A DNA stretch of 49,373 nt from assembly GCA_025980665.1 (NCBI GenBank), contig JAICXC010000024.1, positions 1 through 49,373 of the forward strand, given 5' to 3'. Source of the stretch: Bryobacteraceae bacterium (GTDB lineage Bacteria > Acidobacteriota > Terriglobia > Bryobacterales > Bryobacteraceae). Numbering within the stretch: position 1 is the stretch's first letter; each line of letters opens with the position of its first letter. The notes under the pieces are model-generated. The model was not told where the DNA came from and ran no database searches. It saw nothing but the letters and a program-made list of their open reading frames with translations. Positions 23,185-32,002 of the stretch are shown here, in pieces. A program made the position numbers and the translations under genes.

Positions 23185-26096
23185 TGCGAATGAAGCACGA
23201 TACGCATCTCTATTGGCGCAGCTTGGACGAACTCGCAGCAAGTGACGAGTTCCGCGCTCTCGTGGAAGATGAGTTCCCCGATCGTACGCCCGATTGGAAC
23301 GACCCTGGTTCACGGCGAAAATTTCTGCGGCTCATGGGAGCCTCCATCGCGCTGGCCGGCGCATCAGCCTGCACCAAGCAGCCGAAAGAAGTTATCGTTC
23401 CTTATGTGCGGCAGCCGGAGGAACTGGTGCCCGGCAAGCCGCTCTACTACGCCACGGCGATGAGTGTCGCGGGCCTTGCTACCGGGGTACTCGTCGAGAG
23501 TCATCTCGGGCGGCCCACGAAGATCGAAGGCAATCCGGATCATCCCGCGAGCCTGGGCGCGACGGACAGCACAATGCAGGCGAGCGTGCTGACGCTGTAC
23601 GATCCCGACCGGTCGCAAACCGTCACCCGCAACGGATACATCAATGGTTGGGGAACCTTCATTACCGCTCTCACCGCTGCGCGCGATGCAGCCGGAGCAA
23701 AGAAGGGCGCGGGCCTCCGGATCCTGACCGGCACGGTAACCTCCCCGACGCTGGCAGCACAGATTCAGGATTTCCTGGCCGACTTCCCCGAAGCCAAGTG
23801 GCATCAGTACGAACCATGCGGACGGCACTCGGCGCGCGCAGGTGCGATCGCGGCATTCGCCCAGCCACTCAACGCGCTCTACCGATTCGACCGCGCCGAC
23901 GTCATTGTTTCCCTCGACGCGGACGTTCTATGTTCGACTATGCCGGGCAGTCTGCGTTACGCCCGCGATTACAGCGCTCGACGGCGCGCCTCGGCCGAAA
24001 ACTCCAATGTGACGCCTCCGCGGCTCTATGTCGTCGAGGCTTCGCCATCGATTACCGGTGGTATGGCCGACCATCGCTTTCGCAGGACCCCTGGTGGCGT
24101 CGCGGAATTCGCCGCGAACCTTCTTCGCGCCGACGCGGGGGCGGCCTCCGCGGAAATAGGCGCGGTACTGAAAGATTTGCAAGCGCATCGCGGGTCCGGT
24201 ATCGTAATCGCCGGCGAATACCAGCCGCCCAGGGTTCATGCTATTGCCCACGCCCTCAACCAGACGCTTGGTAACACCGGAAACACGGTGATCTATACAG
24301 ATCCAGTAGAGGCGAATCCGCTGGATGAGATTGCATCGCTCTCTGAACTCGTCAAAGATATACGGGACGGGGCCGTGGAGACGTTGCTGATTCTGGGTGG
24401 CAACCCGGTGTATGATGCACCGTCGGATCTCGATTTTCTAGATGCGCTTAAGAGAGTAAAGCTGCGGGCGCACCTGGGACTCTATTCTAATGAGACTGCC
24501 GAATGGTGCCACTGGCATATCCCCGAGGCGCACTATCTGGAGTCCTGGGCCGATGCACGCGCTTACGATGGAACCGTCAGTATCGTTCAACCTCTGATCA
24601 CGCCGCTGTATGGCGGTAAGACTGCCTATGAGGTGTTGAACGTCCTGTCGAACCGAGGCGATCAGTCGGCTCACGATAGCGTGCAGGCTTACTGGCGGGG
24701 GCAGCATCCCGGCAAGGACTTCGATGATTTCTGGCAGATCACTTTGCACAATGGCGTGATGGCCGGCACCGCGTTCCCCGAAAAGACTCCGCCGCGAGCC
24801 CAAATACCGAATTCGATCGCGGCCGGAAATGCGTCTACGTCGTCCCTTGAAATCGTATTTCGCCCTGACCCCTCCGTCGGCGACGGATCGCTGTCCAACA
24901 ATGCCTGGCTTCAGGAAATGCCCAAGCCCCAGAACAAGATGACTTGGGACAACGCAGTATGGATTTCGCCAAAGAGCGCGGAACGCCACGGAGTTACCAC
25001 CGGCGATGTCGTCGAACTTGCGCTCAGCGGCCGCAAGATCGAGGGTCCGGTGTGGATTATGCCCGGGCAGGCGGATGAATCGCTGACGGTTCACTTCGGC
25101 TATGGTAGAACCCGCGCTGGAAAAGTTGCCGACGGCGTTGGTTTTGATGTATACGCTTTGCGAACCACGGGCTCGCTCTGGCAGGACGTGGGCGCCAGCA
25201 TCACGCGGAAACGGGGAGGCTACGCGTTCGCAAACACGCAGCACACGCAGACCATGGAAGAGCGCGACCCGTTCCGTGCTTCCACTTACGCCGGTTTCCA
25301 CCAGAATCCCGAGTTCGCCCGTCCCGAAGAGCAGCGTGTTCCCAGCGATCTGACCTTATTTCCGCAGTGGACGTACAACCAGCACAAGTGGGGCATGTCG
25401 ATCGATTTGAACGCGTGCGTGGGATGCCAGTCCTGCACAATCGCTTGCCAGTCTGAAAACAATATCCCAGTGGTCGGGAAAGAAGAAGTCGCTAAGGGCC
25501 GCCACATGAACTGGCTTCGAGTCGACCGGTACTTCAAGGGTTCGATGGAAGACCCGGAGTTGTATTTCCAGCCTGTTCCATGCATGCATTGCGAGAATGC
25601 CCCCTGCGAGCTGGTATGCCCAGTGGCCGCCACCGTGCACAGCGCGGAGGGATTAAACGAAATGGTTTATAACCGCTGCGTGGGCACGCGCTATTGCTCC
25701 AACAACTGCCCTTATAAGGTGCGCCGGTTCAACTTTTTCCTGTATGCGGATTGGGATACGCAGAGTCTTTTCGGCGTAAGAAATCCGGACGTCAGTGTAC
25801 GCAGCCGCGGTGTCATGGAGAAGTGCAGCTACTGTGTCCAACGCATCAATAGCGCCAAAATCGACGCCGAAAAGCAGGATCGCCCGGTGAAGGATGGCGA
25901 CATCGTCACCGCATGCCAGCAAGCTTGTCCTACCCAAGCCATCGTATTCGGAGATTTGAACGATCCCAACAGCCGGGTCGCCAAGTTGAAGCGTCAGCAG
26001 CGCGACTACGGCCTGCTCGAGGAATTGAACACCAGACCGCGCACGACCTATCTGGCGCGGTTGCTCAACCCAAATCCGGATCTAGAAAAGGGGTGA
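23184..26096 (+). CDS. actB: Alternative complex III subunit ActB (molybdopterin-oxidoreductase-like plus iron-sulfur domains)
   Basis: The 970-residue fused subunit has a Tat-like twin-Arg stretch (RRKFLRLMGASIALAGASAC, about 43-62) that ends in a lipobox-like A-S-A-C. A domain with the fold of molybdopterin oxidoreductases fills residues about 65-720, and in ACIII it does not bind a Mo cofactor. From about 735 the iron-sulfur domain carries four Cys clusters: CVGCQSCTIAC (from 745), CMHCENAPCELVCP, CVGTRYCSNNCP, and CSYC (from 881) with CQQACP. In known ACIII these hold three [4Fe-4S] and one [3Fe-4S] cluster that carry electrons from the quinol site. The start overlaps the actA stop; a TTG start at 23163 would add only seven residues. 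Two bases separate it from actC. Confidence 0.95.
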   Translation: MRMKHDTHLYWRSLDELAASDEFRALVEDEFPDRTPDWNDPGSRRKFLRLMGASIALAGASACTKQPKEVIVPYVRQPEELVPGKPLYYATAMSVAGLATGVLVESHLGRPTKIEGNPDHPASLGATDSTMQASVLTLYDPDRSQTVTRNGYINGWGTFITALTAARDAAGAKKGAGLRILTGTVTSPTLAAQIQDFLADFPEAKWHQYEPCGRHSARAGAIAAFAQPLNALYRFDRADVIVSLDADVLCSTMPGSLRYARDYSARRRASAENSNVTPPRLYVVEASPSITGGMADHRFRRTPGGVAEFAANLLRADAGAASAEIGAVLKDLQAHRGSGIVIAGEYQPPRVHAIAHALNQTLGNTGNTVIYTDPVEANPLDEIASLSELVKDIRDGAVETLLILGGNPVYDAPSDLDFLDALKRVKLRAHLGLYSNETAEWCHWHIPEAHYLESWADARAYDGTVSIVQPLITPLYGGKTAYEVLNVLSNRGDQSAHDSVQAYWRGQHPGKDFDDFWQITLHNGVMAGTAFPEKTPPRAQIPNSIAAGNASTSSLEIVFRPDPSVGDGSLSNNAWLQEMPKPQNKMTWDNAVWISPKSAERHGVTTGDVVELALSGRKIEGPVWIMPGQADESLTVHFGYGRTRAGKVADGVGFDVYALRTTGSLWQDVGASITRKRGGYAFANTQHTQTMEERDPFRASTYAGFHQNPEFARPEEQRVPSDLTLFPQWTYNQHKWGMSIDLNACVGCQSCTIACQSENNIPVVGKEEVAKGRHMNWLRVDRYFKGSMEDPELYFQPVPCMHCENAPCELVCPVAATVHSAEGLNEMVYNRCVGTRYCSNNCPYKVRRFNFFLYADWDTQSLFGVRNPDVSVRSRGVMEKCSYCVQRINSAKIDAEKQDRPVKDGDIVTACQQACPTQAIVFGDLNDPNSRVAKLKRQQRDYGLLEELNTRPRTTYLARLLNPNPDLEKG

Positions 26097-26097
26097 T

Positions 26098-27507
26098 GTG
26101 AAACCGGAAGATCAAGAAACCTCAGCGCTGGCGACACTTGATCCAGGACCGGATAAAGTCATTGGACCGGGCCATGATTACGGGACCGTCACCGATGAGA
26201 TCGGAGGCGTCGTTCTCAGACCGTTCCTCAAGACGCCGCCCCAGCTTTTCATCGGTTTCGCCTGCGCATTCTTGCTTGTGAATCTGTTCATGGTTGCCGT
26301 TACGTGGCTGTTCATCCGCGGCGTAGGCATTTGGGGCATTGTAATTCCGGTCGCCTGGGGATTCGCGATCGTAAATTTCGTCTGGTGGATCGGAATCGGA
26401 CACGCAGGCACTTTGATATCGGCGATCCTTCTGCTGCTCAAGCAGGACTGGCGCACGTCGATCAACCGTTTTTCGGAAGCCATGACTTTGTTCGCCGTGG
26501 CTTGCGCCGGAATGTTTCCGATCCTGCACCTGGGACGTCCATGGCTCGCCTACTGGCTGTTGCCCTACCCCAATACGATGTGGCTGTGGCCGCAGCCGCG
26601 GAGTCCGCTGATCTGGGACGTATTCGCGGTGTCGACCTATGCCACGGTGTCGCTGATCTTCTGGTTCACGGGGTTGATTCCCGATTTCGCCACGATGCGC
26701 GATAAGGCCGGCAACCAAATCGCGCGCAAGATCTTCGGTGTATTGGCGATGGGCTGGCGCAATTCCGCCAGGCACTGGGCGCGATATCAGAAGGCTTACC
26801 TGCTGCTCGCCGGCCTCTCGACGCCGCTGGTGGTTTCAGTGCACTCGGTGGTGAGTTTCGATTTCGCCGTTGCGATTTTGCCAGGGTGGCATACGACGAT
26901 CTTCCCGCCCTATTTCGTCGCGGGCGCCATCTATTCGGGCTTTGCCATGGTGTTGACGTTAGCGATTCCCGTACGGCGCTGGTATCACCTCGAGGATCTG
27001 ATCACGATGCGCCACATCGAATGCATGGCGAAAGTGATGTTGGGGACCGGGTTGATCGTGGCTTATGGCTATGGCATGGAAGCATTCATGGCGTGGTATA
27101 GCGGCGATCAGTATGAACGTTACGCCTTCGTCAATCGCATGTGGGCGGGCGGCTACTGGTGGACGTACTGGATACTGATCCTTTGCAATATCGCGATCCC
27201 GCAGCTGCTGTGGTCGCGCCGGGTCCGCCTGAATGTTTTGGCGGTTTTCCTGATTGCGCTGGTCGTGAACGTGGGTATGTGGCTGGAGCGTTTCGTGATT
27301 GTCGTAACCAGCCTTACTCGAGACTTTGTCCCGTCATCGTGGGGAATGTATTACCCAACCGTATGGGATTGGAGCACGTATTTGGGAACGATCGGCGTCT
27401 TCCTGGCCCTGATGTTCCTCTTTATTCGCGGACTGCCCGCCATTTCGATTTTTGAAATGCGCGAGGTAGTGCACGATACCCAAACTGAACATGCTAACGG
27501 CGACTAA
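26098..27507 (+). CDS. actC: Alternative complex III subunit ActC (NrfD-like, quinol-binding)
   Basis: The 469-residue integral membrane protein has about ten helices and belongs to the NrfD/PsrC family. It begins with GTG at 26098, immediately after the actB stop, behind AAAAGGGG. Conserved features include WWIGIGHAGTLISAILLLLKQDWRTSINRFSEAMTLFA, the HLGRPWLAYWLLPYPN segment and the late Y-P-T-V-W-D-W-S segment. ActC holds the quinol oxidation site and is proposed to take part in proton translocation. The 3' end overlaps actD by 17 bases. Confidence 0.94.
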   Translation: MKPEDQETSALATLDPGPDKVIGPGHDYGTVTDEIGGVVLRPFLKTPPQLFIGFACAFLLVNLFMVAVTWLFIRGVGIWGIVIPVAWGFAIVNFVWWIGIGHAGTLISAILLLLKQDWRTSINRFSEAMTLFAVACAGMFPILHLGRPWLAYWLLPYPNTMWLWPQPRSPLIWDVFAVSTYATVSLIFWFTGLIPDFATMRDKAGNQIARKIFGVLAMGWRNSARHWARYQKAYLLLAGLSTPLVVSVHSVVSFDFAVAILPGWHTTIFPPYFVAGAIYSGFAMVLTLAIPVRRWYHLEDLITMRHIECMAKVMLGTGLIVAYGYGMEAFMAWYSGDQYERYAFVNRMWAGGYWWTYWILILCNIAIPQLLWSRRVRLNVLAVFLIALVVNVGMWLERFVIVVTSLTRDFVPSSWGMYYPTVWDWSTYLGTIGVFLALMFLFIRGLPAISIFEMREVVHDTQTEHANGD

Positions 27508-28051
27508 GATTTCCGGACAACTCGAATTTCTATACGGCATCATGGCCGAGTTCGACGATCCCGAATCGCTACTGGCGGCGGCACGGCGCGCTTATGCGGA
27601 AGGCTATCGCGAGATGGACGCCTATGCCCCCATGCCGGTCGAAGGGCTGGCCGATGCGATCGGTTTCCGCAGTAACTGGGTGCAGCGCGTGGTTTTCGCA
27701 GGTGGACTCGTCGGGGCGGTCGGCGGGTTCATGTTGTGCTGGTGGATCACGGTCATTGCATATCCGCACAATGTCGGCGGACGGCCATTGAATTCCTGGC
27801 CCGCTTACGTGCCCATCACCTTCGAGCTGATGGTCCTGGTGGCTTGCATTACCGCAGTGGTGGGCATGTTGGCGCTAAATGGCCTGCCGCAGCCGTATCA
27901 TCCGGTATTCAACATAGATGAGTTCGCACGAGCTTCCCGCGATAAGTTTTTCCTGTGCATCGAGGCATCGGATGCACGGTTTGATCCAGACCGCACGCGA
28001 CATTTCCTGGAGCAGTTAGATCCACGGGAGGTGATGGATGTCCCGCGCTAG
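27491..28051 (+). CDS. actD: Alternative complex III subunit ActD (DUF3341)
   Basis: This 186-residue DUF3341 protein has an N-terminal alpha/beta domain (LYGIMAEFDDPESLLAAARRAYAEGYREMDAYAPMPVEGLADAIG), two membrane helices (about 67-92 and 115-138) with N-S-W-P-A-Y-V-P-I-T-F-E between them, and a short cytoplasmic tail. This matches ActD, an accessory membrane subunit of ACIII without cofactors. ATG 27491 lies inside the end of actC, and the 3' end overlaps actE by 14 bases, consistent with tight translational coupling. Confidence 0.93.
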   Translation: MLTATKISGQLEFLYGIMAEFDDPESLLAAARRAYAEGYREMDAYAPMPVEGLADAIGFRSNWVQRVVFAGGLVGAVGGFMLCWWITVIAYPHNVGGRPLNSWPAYVPITFELMVLVACITAVVGMLALNGLPQPYHPVFNIDEFARASRDKFFLCIEASDARFDPDRTRHFLEQLDPREVMDVPR

Positions 28052-28622
28052 GCGTCTTCTTTCTCTCGCGGGGTTAGTTAGCGCCGCAGGAGTGATGGGC
28101 GGCTGCCGCCAGGACATGCACAATCAGCCGCGTTATAAGCCCCTGGCAGCGAGCGAATTTTTCGCCGACGGGCGTTCCGCCCGGCCAGTTGTCGAAGGAA
28201 CCGTCGCCCGCGGACACCTGCATATCGACCAGGCACGATACACCGGGAAAGAGAATGGGGAGGATGTCACGGAGTTTCCGTTTCCGATCACGAAGGCGGA
28301 TCTGGTTCGCGGTCAGGAGCGCTTCAACATCTACTGCTCGCCCTGCCACAGCCGGATTGGCGATGGAAACGGAATGGTGGTGCGGCGCGGTTTTCGCCAG
28401 GCAGCATCTTATCACTCGGAAAAACTGATCAAGGCACCGGTTGGGCATTTCTTCGATGTCATGACGAACGGCTTTGGTGCGATGCCGAGTTACGCGTCGC
28501 GTGTCGAGCCGGATGACCGTTGGCGCATCGCTGCCTATATCCGCGTATTGCAACTCAGCGAAAATGCCACGATTGAGGACGTCCCACCGGAACAGCGCCC
28601 TGCCCTGGAGAACGCTCAATGA
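28038..28622 (+). CDS. actE: Alternative complex III subunit ActE (monoheme cytochrome c lipoprotein)
   Basis: The 194-residue lipoprotein has a short signal ending at the lipobox M-G-G-C (Cys at about 23), so it is lipid-anchored on the periplasmic side. The heme site CSPCH is at residues 100-104, with G-A-M-P-S-Y supplying a probable Met ligand. The region before it (NQPRYKPLAASEFFADGRSARPVVEGTVARG) is the typical ActE N-terminal signature. ActE is the exit cytochrome of ACIII and passes electrons to the oxidase or to a soluble carrier. Its stop overlaps the actF ATG by four bases (ATGA). Confidence 0.94.
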   Translation: MSRARRLLSLAGLVSAAGVMGGCRQDMHNQPRYKPLAASEFFADGRSARPVVEGTVARGHLHIDQARYTGKENGEDVTEFPFPITKADLVRGQERFNIYCSPCHSRIGDGNGMVVRRGFRQAASYHSEKLIKAPVGHFFDVMTNGFGAMPSYASRVEPDDRWRIAAYIRVLQLSENATIEDVPPEQRPALENAQ

Positions 28623-29797
28623 CGCCGGCGGATCCCGTTACGATTCAAATCGGCCGCTGGCAGCGTAATTCGCTGCTGGTAGGAATAGCCGGAGCGGTTC
28701 TGGCCGTCGTGGCGTTACTGATCGATCGCCAGCAATTTTTGCGTTCCTATCTTTTTGCATATCTGTATTGGACCGGGATGGCACTCGGATGTTTGGCCAT
28801 TCTGCTCATGCACCACGTAGTCGGCGGGAAATGGGGCATGCTAATTCGAAGGCTGTGTGAGGCCGGCGCACGAACGCTTCCCGTCATGGGCCTGCTTCTG
28901 GTACCCGTCTTGCTCGGGATGAGCACGCTTTACATATGGGCGCGTCCAGAGGCAGTGCGCGATGCCGGCATCCAGAGCAAGGCGGCGTATCTTAACGTAC
29001 CGTTCTTTATAGGTCGCGCTGTATTCTATTTCGCCATCTGGTTCCTGTACTCGCACCTGTTGAGCAAGTGGTCGGCGGACTTAGATCGCACCCGTGATGA
29101 GCGGCTCATTTCGAAAATGCGTGCCTTGAGCGCTCCGGGGTTGGTGGTCCTTACATTGACCACCACTTTCGCCTTCGTCGATTGGATCATGTCACTCGAA
29201 CCGCACTGGTTTTCGACGATCTACGGAGCCATGTTCATGATTGGCGAAATGGTCGAATCGTTTGCATTCGTCATTGCGCTGATGATCATCCTGTCAAAGA
29301 CGCCTCCGCTCCGGGAGTATGTTACGGCGCAACATATTCACGACCTTGGCAATATGATGTTCGCATTCATGGTTCTGTGGGCATACTTGTCGTTTTCGCA
29401 GTTCCTGATCATTTGGGCGGGCAATCTTCCCAACGAGATTCCCTGGTATGTCAGCCGCCTGCGCGGTGGTTGGGGCTGGGTTGCGCTAGCAATAGTTATT
29501 TTTCACTTTGCTGTACCCTTCCTGCTGCTGCTGATGCGTGGGGTCAAGCGCCGTATGAATCGCTTATTCCAAGTAGCGCTGCTGATGATCGCCATCCGGC
29601 TGGTGGATGTTTACTGGATCACTGAGCCGGCGTTCTACGGTCAAAGACTTTCCATCCATTGGGCCGATTTGGTATTGCCGGTCGCGGTGGGCGGTATATG
29701 GCTGGCAGTGTTTTTCGGGCAATTGAAATCGAGGCCGCTGGTTCCCGTTGGCGATCCGCGGTTACAAGGCGCGCCGCGAGAAACGGTCGCATTCTGA
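28619..29797 (+). CDS. actF: Alternative complex III subunit ActF (NrfD-like)
   Basis: The 392-residue integral membrane protein with about ten helices is a second NrfD-like subunit, homologous to ActC but shorter. Identifying stretches are YLYWTGMALGCLAILLMHHVVGGKWG, the SKAAYLNVPFFIGRAVFYFAIW segment, FVDWIMSLEPHWFSTIYGAMF, and NMMFAFMVLWAYLSFSQFLIIWAGNLPNEIPWY. This is the usual ActF pattern. With ActC it makes the membrane core of ACIII. Two bases separate it from the next gene. Confidence 0.94.
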   Translation: MTPADPVTIQIGRWQRNSLLVGIAGAVLAVVALLIDRQQFLRSYLFAYLYWTGMALGCLAILLMHHVVGGKWGMLIRRLCEAGARTLPVMGLLLVPVLLGMSTLYIWARPEAVRDAGIQSKAAYLNVPFFIGRAVFYFAIWFLYSHLLSKWSADLDRTRDERLISKMRALSAPGLVVLTLTTTFAFVDWIMSLEPHWFSTIYGAMFMIGEMVESFAFVIALMIILSKTPPLREYVTAQHIHDLGNMMFAFMVLWAYLSFSQFLIIWAGNLPNEIPWYVSRLRGGWGWVALAIVIFHFAVPFLLLLMRGVKRRMNRLFQVALLMIAIRLVDVYWITEPAFYGQRLSIHWADLVLPVAVGGIWLAVFFGQLKSRPLVPVGDPRLQGAPRETVAF

Positions 29798-29799
29798 GC

Positions 29800-30192
29800 A
29801 TGGATACGCACTTACAAACTCGCCCCGGTCATCACGAAACCAGAGATGCCAGGATGGGGCCCATTGTCTTGACGGGGATCGGACTAGCGTTCGTGGTCGG
29901 GGTGGTCAGCCTGATTGTTTACGGCATCCTCACCTACCTTGGGACGTACCCTTTTACCAGCGTTCGAACCAATCCCATGTCGATCGGTGACTCGCAAATT
30001 CCGCCAGCCCCGCGGATCGAGGAGCATCCCGCGATTGAGATCCAGCAGTTGCATGCCCAGGAAGATCACATTCTTACGACTTATGGCTGGACTGACAAGA
30101 ACAAGGGAATCGTCCGCATTCCCATTGCACGCGCCATGGAACTGCAACTGGAGCGTGGATTCCCTACGCGTAAGGAGGCGCCGAAGCAATGA
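29800..30192 (+). CDS. Small single-helix membrane protein of the act-cox operon
   Basis: This 130-residue protein starts at ATG 29800, two bases after the actF stop. A longer frame to 29659 only reads actF out of frame. One membrane helix spans about residues 21-46 (IVLTGIGLAFVVGVVSLIVYGILTYLG), leaving a periplasmic domain with QQLHAQEDHILTTYGWTDKNKGIVRIPIARAMELQLERGFP. That last stretch resembles a domain I associate with oxidase-linked proteins next to sco genes in Acidobacteria and Planctomycetes, but no function is established. Location between actF and sco, with a four-base overlap to sco, points to an accessory subunit or assembly factor of the ACIII-caa3 assembly. Confidence 0.8.
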   Translation: MDTHLQTRPGHHETRDARMGPIVLTGIGLAFVVGVVSLIVYGILTYLGTYPFTSVRTNPMSIGDSQIPPAPRIEEHPAIEIQQLHAQEDHILTTYGWTDKNKGIVRIPIARAMELQLERGFPTRKEAPKQ

Positions 30193-31016
30193 ACCGTATC
30201 CTCGCAGCTTTTTTGGGTTCAGCCGGGCTCGCCGCCGCTCAAATCTACGGCCCTCCGCAAATTCAGGCGTACGCTCCATCGCGGCTGCTGCAAAGCGTCG
30301 GTATCAGCCAGAAGATCGGGGCGCAAGTTCCTCTCGATCTTCCGTTCATCGACGAATCGGGGAAGGAAGTCACGCTTCGCCAGTATTTTCAGAAACCGGT
30401 AATACTGGCGTTGGTTTATTATCAGTGCCCATCGCTCTGCAACATGGTTTTGAACGGTGTCCTTCGCAGCGTCAAGCAGCTGGATTTAAGAGTCGGGGAT
30501 CAATACGAGGTCGTCGCAGTTAGCTTCGATCCGCGGGAAACGCCAGAGATGGCCTTCGCCAAGAAGCAGACTTATCTCAGTAAGGATCCGCGTCCGAACG
30601 CGGAACGGGGTTGGCACTTCCTGACGGGTCTGGAGACATCTAGCAAGGCACTGGCCGACTCCCTGGGGTTCCGCTATGCCTACGACGCAATGACCAACCA
30701 ATATGCGCACAGCAGCGCGATCATGATCTTGACCCCGGGCGGAAAGGTGTCGCGCTACTTTTACGGAATCGACTATCCCGTGCGGGACGTGCGGCTGGCG
30801 TTGGTCGAGGCGTCGAATGAACGAATCGGCACACCAACGGACCAGGTACTGCTCTATTGTTTCCACTACGATCCGGCCACGGGCAAATACGCGCTGGTGG
30901 TGATGAATGTGCTTCGTCTGGCCGGCGCACTCACCGTGGCGATGCTCGCCGCGTTCATGATCGTGATGTTTCGGCGTGATTTCCGAAGCTCGCGTTCGCA
31001 GAGAGAGGCAAGCTGA
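30189..31016 (+). CDS. sco: SCO1/SenC-family copper chaperone for cytochrome oxidase
   Basis: The 275-residue thioredoxin-fold protein delivers copper to the CuA site of subunit II. It has an N-terminal signal (MNRILAAFLGSAGLAAAQ), the copper-binding CPSLC motif (C80 and C84) and the third ligand His174 in YAHSSAIM. Unlike classical SCO proteins it carries an extra C-terminal region with a membrane helix (about 240-263, VLRLAGALTVAMLAAFMIVMF), so it is tethered at its C-terminus. Its placement directly before coxB, with a one-base overlap, fits its role exactly. Confidence 0.93.
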   Translation: MNRILAAFLGSAGLAAAQIYGPPQIQAYAPSRLLQSVGISQKIGAQVPLDLPFIDESGKEVTLRQYFQKPVILALVYYQCPSLCNMVLNGVLRSVKQLDLRVGDQYEVVAVSFDPRETPEMAFAKKQTYLSKDPRPNAERGWHFLTGLETSSKALADSLGFRYAYDAMTNQYAHSSAIMILTPGGKVSRYFYGIDYPVRDVRLALVEASNERIGTPTDQVLLYCFHYDPATGKYALVVMNVLRLAGALTVAMLAAFMIVMFRRDFRSSRSQREAS

Positions 31017-32002
31017 TGGGCGTTTTCTCGATTTTTCCGCCACGCGCCTCGACCACTGCCGTGCAAGTCGATGCACTCTATACGTTCCTCTTGATCGTCG
31101 CTGGGATAATGACTGCGCTCATCTTCTTCTGTGTCTTTTTCTTCGCCGTCAGGTATCGGCGCAAGAATCAGGATGATCCAGCTCCGAAAGCGATCCACGG
31201 GTCTTTGCCACTTGAGATCGCCTGGAGTGTCTTTCCGTTTTTGATCATGCTGGTGATGTTCGCCTGGGGCGCGAAGCTTTACTTCCAGAACTATACGCCA
31301 CCGCTCCACGATACATTCGATATCTATGTCACCGGAAAACAGTGGATGTGGAAGGTTCAGTATCCCACCGGCCAGCGCGAGATCAATGAAATGCACGTTC
31401 CCACGGGCCGCCCGGTAAAACTCATTCTGGCGAGTGAAGACGTTATCCATAGCTTCTATATCCCAGCCTTTCGCTTGAAGCACGACGTTGTTCCCGGTAG
31501 TTACCAGACCTATTGGTTTGAAGCCACCGAACCGGGCCGCTATCACATCCTTTGCGCGGAGTATTGCGGCACCAACCACTCAGACATGGGTGGCTGGGTG
31601 ACGGTGATGAAACCGAACGATTTCGAAAGGTGGCTGGCGGGCGACACCGGGGGATCGATGCGGGAGCAGGGCGAAAAGCTCTTTCAGCAATATGGCTGCG
31701 TCACGTGCCACGTAACCGATCGCGAAGGCCGCTGCCCGTCGCTGCTGAACGTATTCGGCAACCCGGTGGTGCTCGACGACGGCCGCACGGTGGTAGCTGA
31801 CGAAGCGTATGTCCGCGAATCGATCCTCAATCCCAACGCGAAGGTCGTCAAAGGGTATAAACATGACATCATGCCCGTGTTCCAGGGGCAGATTAGCGAA
31901 GAAGGCTTGCTGCAACTGATCGTGTACGTCAAGAGTCTCTCTCCCCCCGCGCCGCGATCCGGCAAATCCGCTGCGCCGGCGCCGAAAGCGAATCCCAAAT
32001 GA
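31016..32002 (+). CDS. coxB: Cytochrome c oxidase subunit II with fused cytochrome c (caa3 type)
   Basis: The 328-residue subunit II has two N-terminal helices (about 20-45 and 65-88). The cupredoxin domain has CuA ligands in VIHSFYIP and [12 protein letters not shown] (C180, C184, His and Met). A C-terminal cytochrome c domain carries CVTCH at 228-232, with the Met ligand probably in I-M-P-V-F-Q. The fusion defines a caa3 oxidase and gives a direct electron entry from ActE or a soluble cytochrome. Arg/aromatic residues around QWMWKVQYP are conserved as in the family. The tail is Pro/Ala/Lys-rich. It overlaps coxA by four bases. Confidence 0.96.
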   Translation: MGVFSIFPPRASTTAVQVDALYTFLLIVAGIMTALIFFCVFFFAVRYRRKNQDDPAPKAIHGSLPLEIAWSVFPFLIMLVMFAWGAKLYFQNYTPPLHDTFDIYVTGKQWMWKVQYPTGQREINEMHVPTGRPVKLILASEDVIHSFYIPAFRLKHDVVPGSYQTYWFEATEPGRYHILCAEYCGTNHSDMGGWVTVMKPNDFERWLAGDTGGSMREQGEKLFQQYGCVTCHVTDREGRCPSLLNVFGNPVVLDDGRTVVADEAYVRESILNPNAKVVKGYKHDIMPVFQGQISEEGLLQLIVYVKSLSPPAPRSGKSAAPAPKANPK

